Shown piece after piece: positions 6,159-7,374 of a stretch of 7,374 nucleotides of DNA. This stretch comes from Verrucomicrobiota bacterium (GTDB taxonomy: Bacteria > Verrucomicrobiota > Verrucomicrobiia > Chthoniobacterales > UBA10450). The first letter of the stretch is position 1; each line of letters opens with the position of its first letter. Position numbers and translations under genes: made by a program. The notes below the pieces were generated by a model. The model searched no databases. It was not told where the DNA came from and was given only the letters and a program-made list of their open reading frames with translations. The stretch is taken from assembly GCA_003219395.1 (NCBI GenBank), contig QHOR01000018.1, positions 1 to 7,374 of the forward strand, written 5' to 3'.

Positions 6159-7374
6159 TTAGGGATTGTTGACCATTTGCGGCGCAGGTTTGCTCGCTTC
6201 AAGCTGTGCGCTGACTTTCTGTAGGCCCGCGGTAAGTGCTTCAATTTGCTTTTGCTGCACCGCGAGTTTGAACTGAAAATTCTTCGCTAGCTGCTCCACT
6301 TTGCGATGCTCTTTGAGAAACTCGTTGAGCAACATGGCGTTCACCGCTTCGTAGCGAATGGTATAGGGTTTCCCTTCTTTATCGGTCAGCACCAGCGAGG
6401 GATCCATCCTCGCTACTTCTTCCGCCACTAAACCAAATTGCGGTGTATTCATGGTGTCGCTTCTATAATGAAACGTGACCGGTCGAAGCGACAAGATTAC
6501 TTCACTGGCGCTGTCCATCGGCTTGATGTCTCTCTTAAAGCGTGCTGATGAGGTAAGCGTGCCCAGCTTCCCGCTCGAGTTAATAAAGACGGCAGCTCCA
6601 CTTGTCGTGGTTTGACCGTTAATTCCTCCGATGAAACAGGCCGAGGCCCCCGGATCACCTGGCAAATTATCACCGATGTGGATCGTGTTGCTTTCTTGAC
6701 CGGGGCCCACCACGCCTGCGCCAATATAGATGTTATTTGAACCCGACGTTTCAGTGGTACCAGCACCGGCCCCCAGAGCCGTATTATTAGCTCCGAAGAA
6801 GCCAGTGCCGGCACTGGCACCTAAAGCCGTATTGAAGTCACCGCCGGTTTGGGACATTGCGCCTGCACCGACGGCCGTGTTGTCGTTTGTACCGCCGGTT
6901 TGGAACATCGCGCCTTGGCCAACCGCCGTATTGCTGTTGCCGGCAAAGTTGGCCTGGAGCGCGAGTTGGCCGATGGCCGTATTGTTCCCGCCGGTGGTGC
7001 TATAAAGGAGCGCACCCTGGCCTATGGCCGTGTTTGCGCTGCCGGTCGTGTTGCCACTCAGAGCGAATGCTCCCGTGGCAGTATTTGTTATGCCGGTGAT
7101 GTTGCTAAAAAGGGCGTATACTCCGTTGGCCGTGTTCTGGTATCCAATCGTGTTGCTATAGAGTGCATTACCACCGTTGGCCGTATTGTTGATACCAGTC
7201 GTGTTCAGGGACAGCGCATTAACTCCGATGGCCGTGTTGACCGTCCCGATGGTATTACTTTTGAGCGACGCGAAACCAACCGCGGTGTTCCATGTGCCGC
7301 TGGTAAGACTCAAAAGGGCGTTTTGCCCTTCAGCCGTGTTGCCTCCGGGATAGCCGCCGTCTGGCGGCGGGCTG
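6159..7374 (-). CDS. Tandem paralogue: exported S74 fibre-like protein, N-terminus beyond right edge
   Basis: The frame is open from the right edge to a TAA at 6159-6161, giving 404 visible residues. The visible start is SPPPDGGYPGGN, which aligns with residues 27-38 of the neighbour, so only about 26 residues, mostly the signal peptide, are missing. Residues 12-213 form 12 repeat units with the NTAxG skeleton; the later units become AG-rich (GAGAMSQTGG, GASAGTGFFG). 'NNIYIGAGV' and 'NTIHIGD' strands follow, then an S74 domain with 'SSARFKRDI', 'LRPVTFHYR', 'QFGLVAEEV' and 'IRYEAVNAMLLNEF'. The Ser-Lys dyad is Ser275-Lys280 of the visible fragment (6551-6549 and 6536-6534). A coiled coil and the ending QKVSAQLEASKP match the paralogue. 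The two genes face the same way with 104 bp between them and could be co-transcribed, this one first. The role is inferred as for the paralogue. Confidence 0.9.
   Translation of the reverse strand, partial: SPPPDGGYPGGNTAEGQNALLSLTSGTWNTAVGFASLKSNTIGTVNTAIGVNALSLNTTGINNTANGGNALYSNTIGYQNTANGVYALFSNITGITNTATGAFALSGNTTGSANTAIGQGALLYSTTGGNNTAIGQLALQANFAGNSNTAVGQGAMFQTGGTNDNTAVGAGAMSQTGGDFNTALGASAGTGFFGANNTALGAGAGTTETSGSNNIYIGAGVVGPGQESNTIHIGDNLPGDPGASACFIGGINGQTTTSGAAVFINSSGKLGTLTSSARFKRDIKPMDSASEVILSLRPVTFHYRSDTMNTPQFGLVAEEVARMDPSLVLTDKEGKPYTIRYEAVNAMLLNEFLKEHRKVEQLAKNFQFKLAVQQKQIEALTAGLQKVSAQLEASKPAPQMVNNP
6735..7340 (-). repeat. In-frame tandem repeat, 12 units of 48-51 bp
   Basis: Twelve units of 17 codons, two of them 16, open with NTA or NTA-like codons. 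The first four or so units align one-to-one with those of the neighbouring gene; later units differ in sequence and number. The array has three fewer units than the one at 5185-5943. Confidence 0.88.

Noticed and set aside
7311..7313. TTG as start codon of the second S74 gene
   Set aside because: The frame stays open upstream to the window edge and matches the N-terminal region of the paralogue (SPPPDGGYPGGN), so the true start lies beyond the edge.
5185..7340. CRISPR array or non-coding satellite reading of the 51-bp repeats
   Set aside because: Units adjoin without spacers, vary mainly at the base level while keeping the protein pattern, and are in frame inside genes with signal and S74 domains.

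Overview
The window looks like chromosomal DNA of moderate GC from a soil or freshwater bacterium, most plausibly of the Verrucomicrobiota (Chthoniobacterales or Udaeobacter-like). This placement rests on the style of the tandem 'NTAxG' repeat / peptidase S74 proteins, on several small exported orphan proteins and on the near absence of Shine-Dalgarno sites. No ribosomal marker is present, so it is an inference from recall. At least four of the five best-supported protein genes (plus one weaker small gene) encode exported products. The clear intracellular items are a radical SAM enzyme and a tRNA.

Left part (1-2193). A minus-strand gene runs off the left edge and encodes the N-terminal part of an exported sialidase-like protein with Asp-box repeats. 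Across a 225-bp divergent spacer containing a perfect 12-bp palindrome, a plus-strand gene encodes a 141-residue exported protein with one Kre9/Knh1-like beta-sandwich domain. After a gap of about 296 bp comes a 137-residue exported orphan with a Gly-rich hinge and a Cys-Cys pair.

Middle part (2194-4611). A minus-strand tRNA-Ser(UGA) lies at 2407-2491, with a convincing extended -10 promoter upstream of it. Back to back with it, on the plus strand, is a PA0069-type radical SAM protein with an intact CxxxCxxC cluster motif. A small minus-strand hypothetical gene (4021-4356) converges on the radical SAM gene. Upstream of it, 4357-4611 holds no intact gene, but two adjoining minus-strand reading frames there look protein-like and may be a decayed gene.

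Right part (4612-7374). Two tandem minus-strand paralogues encode exported fibre-like proteins: a signal peptide, 15 or 12 tandem units of about 17 residues, a peptidase S74 intramolecular-chaperone domain with its Ser-Lys dyad, and a C-terminal coiled coil. The second copy loses only its first residues at the right edge. The pair shows recent duplication or gene conversion with a change in repeat number, and is the most interesting part of the window. The sequence shows no pathway linking the genes; the shared theme is secretion and the cell surface.
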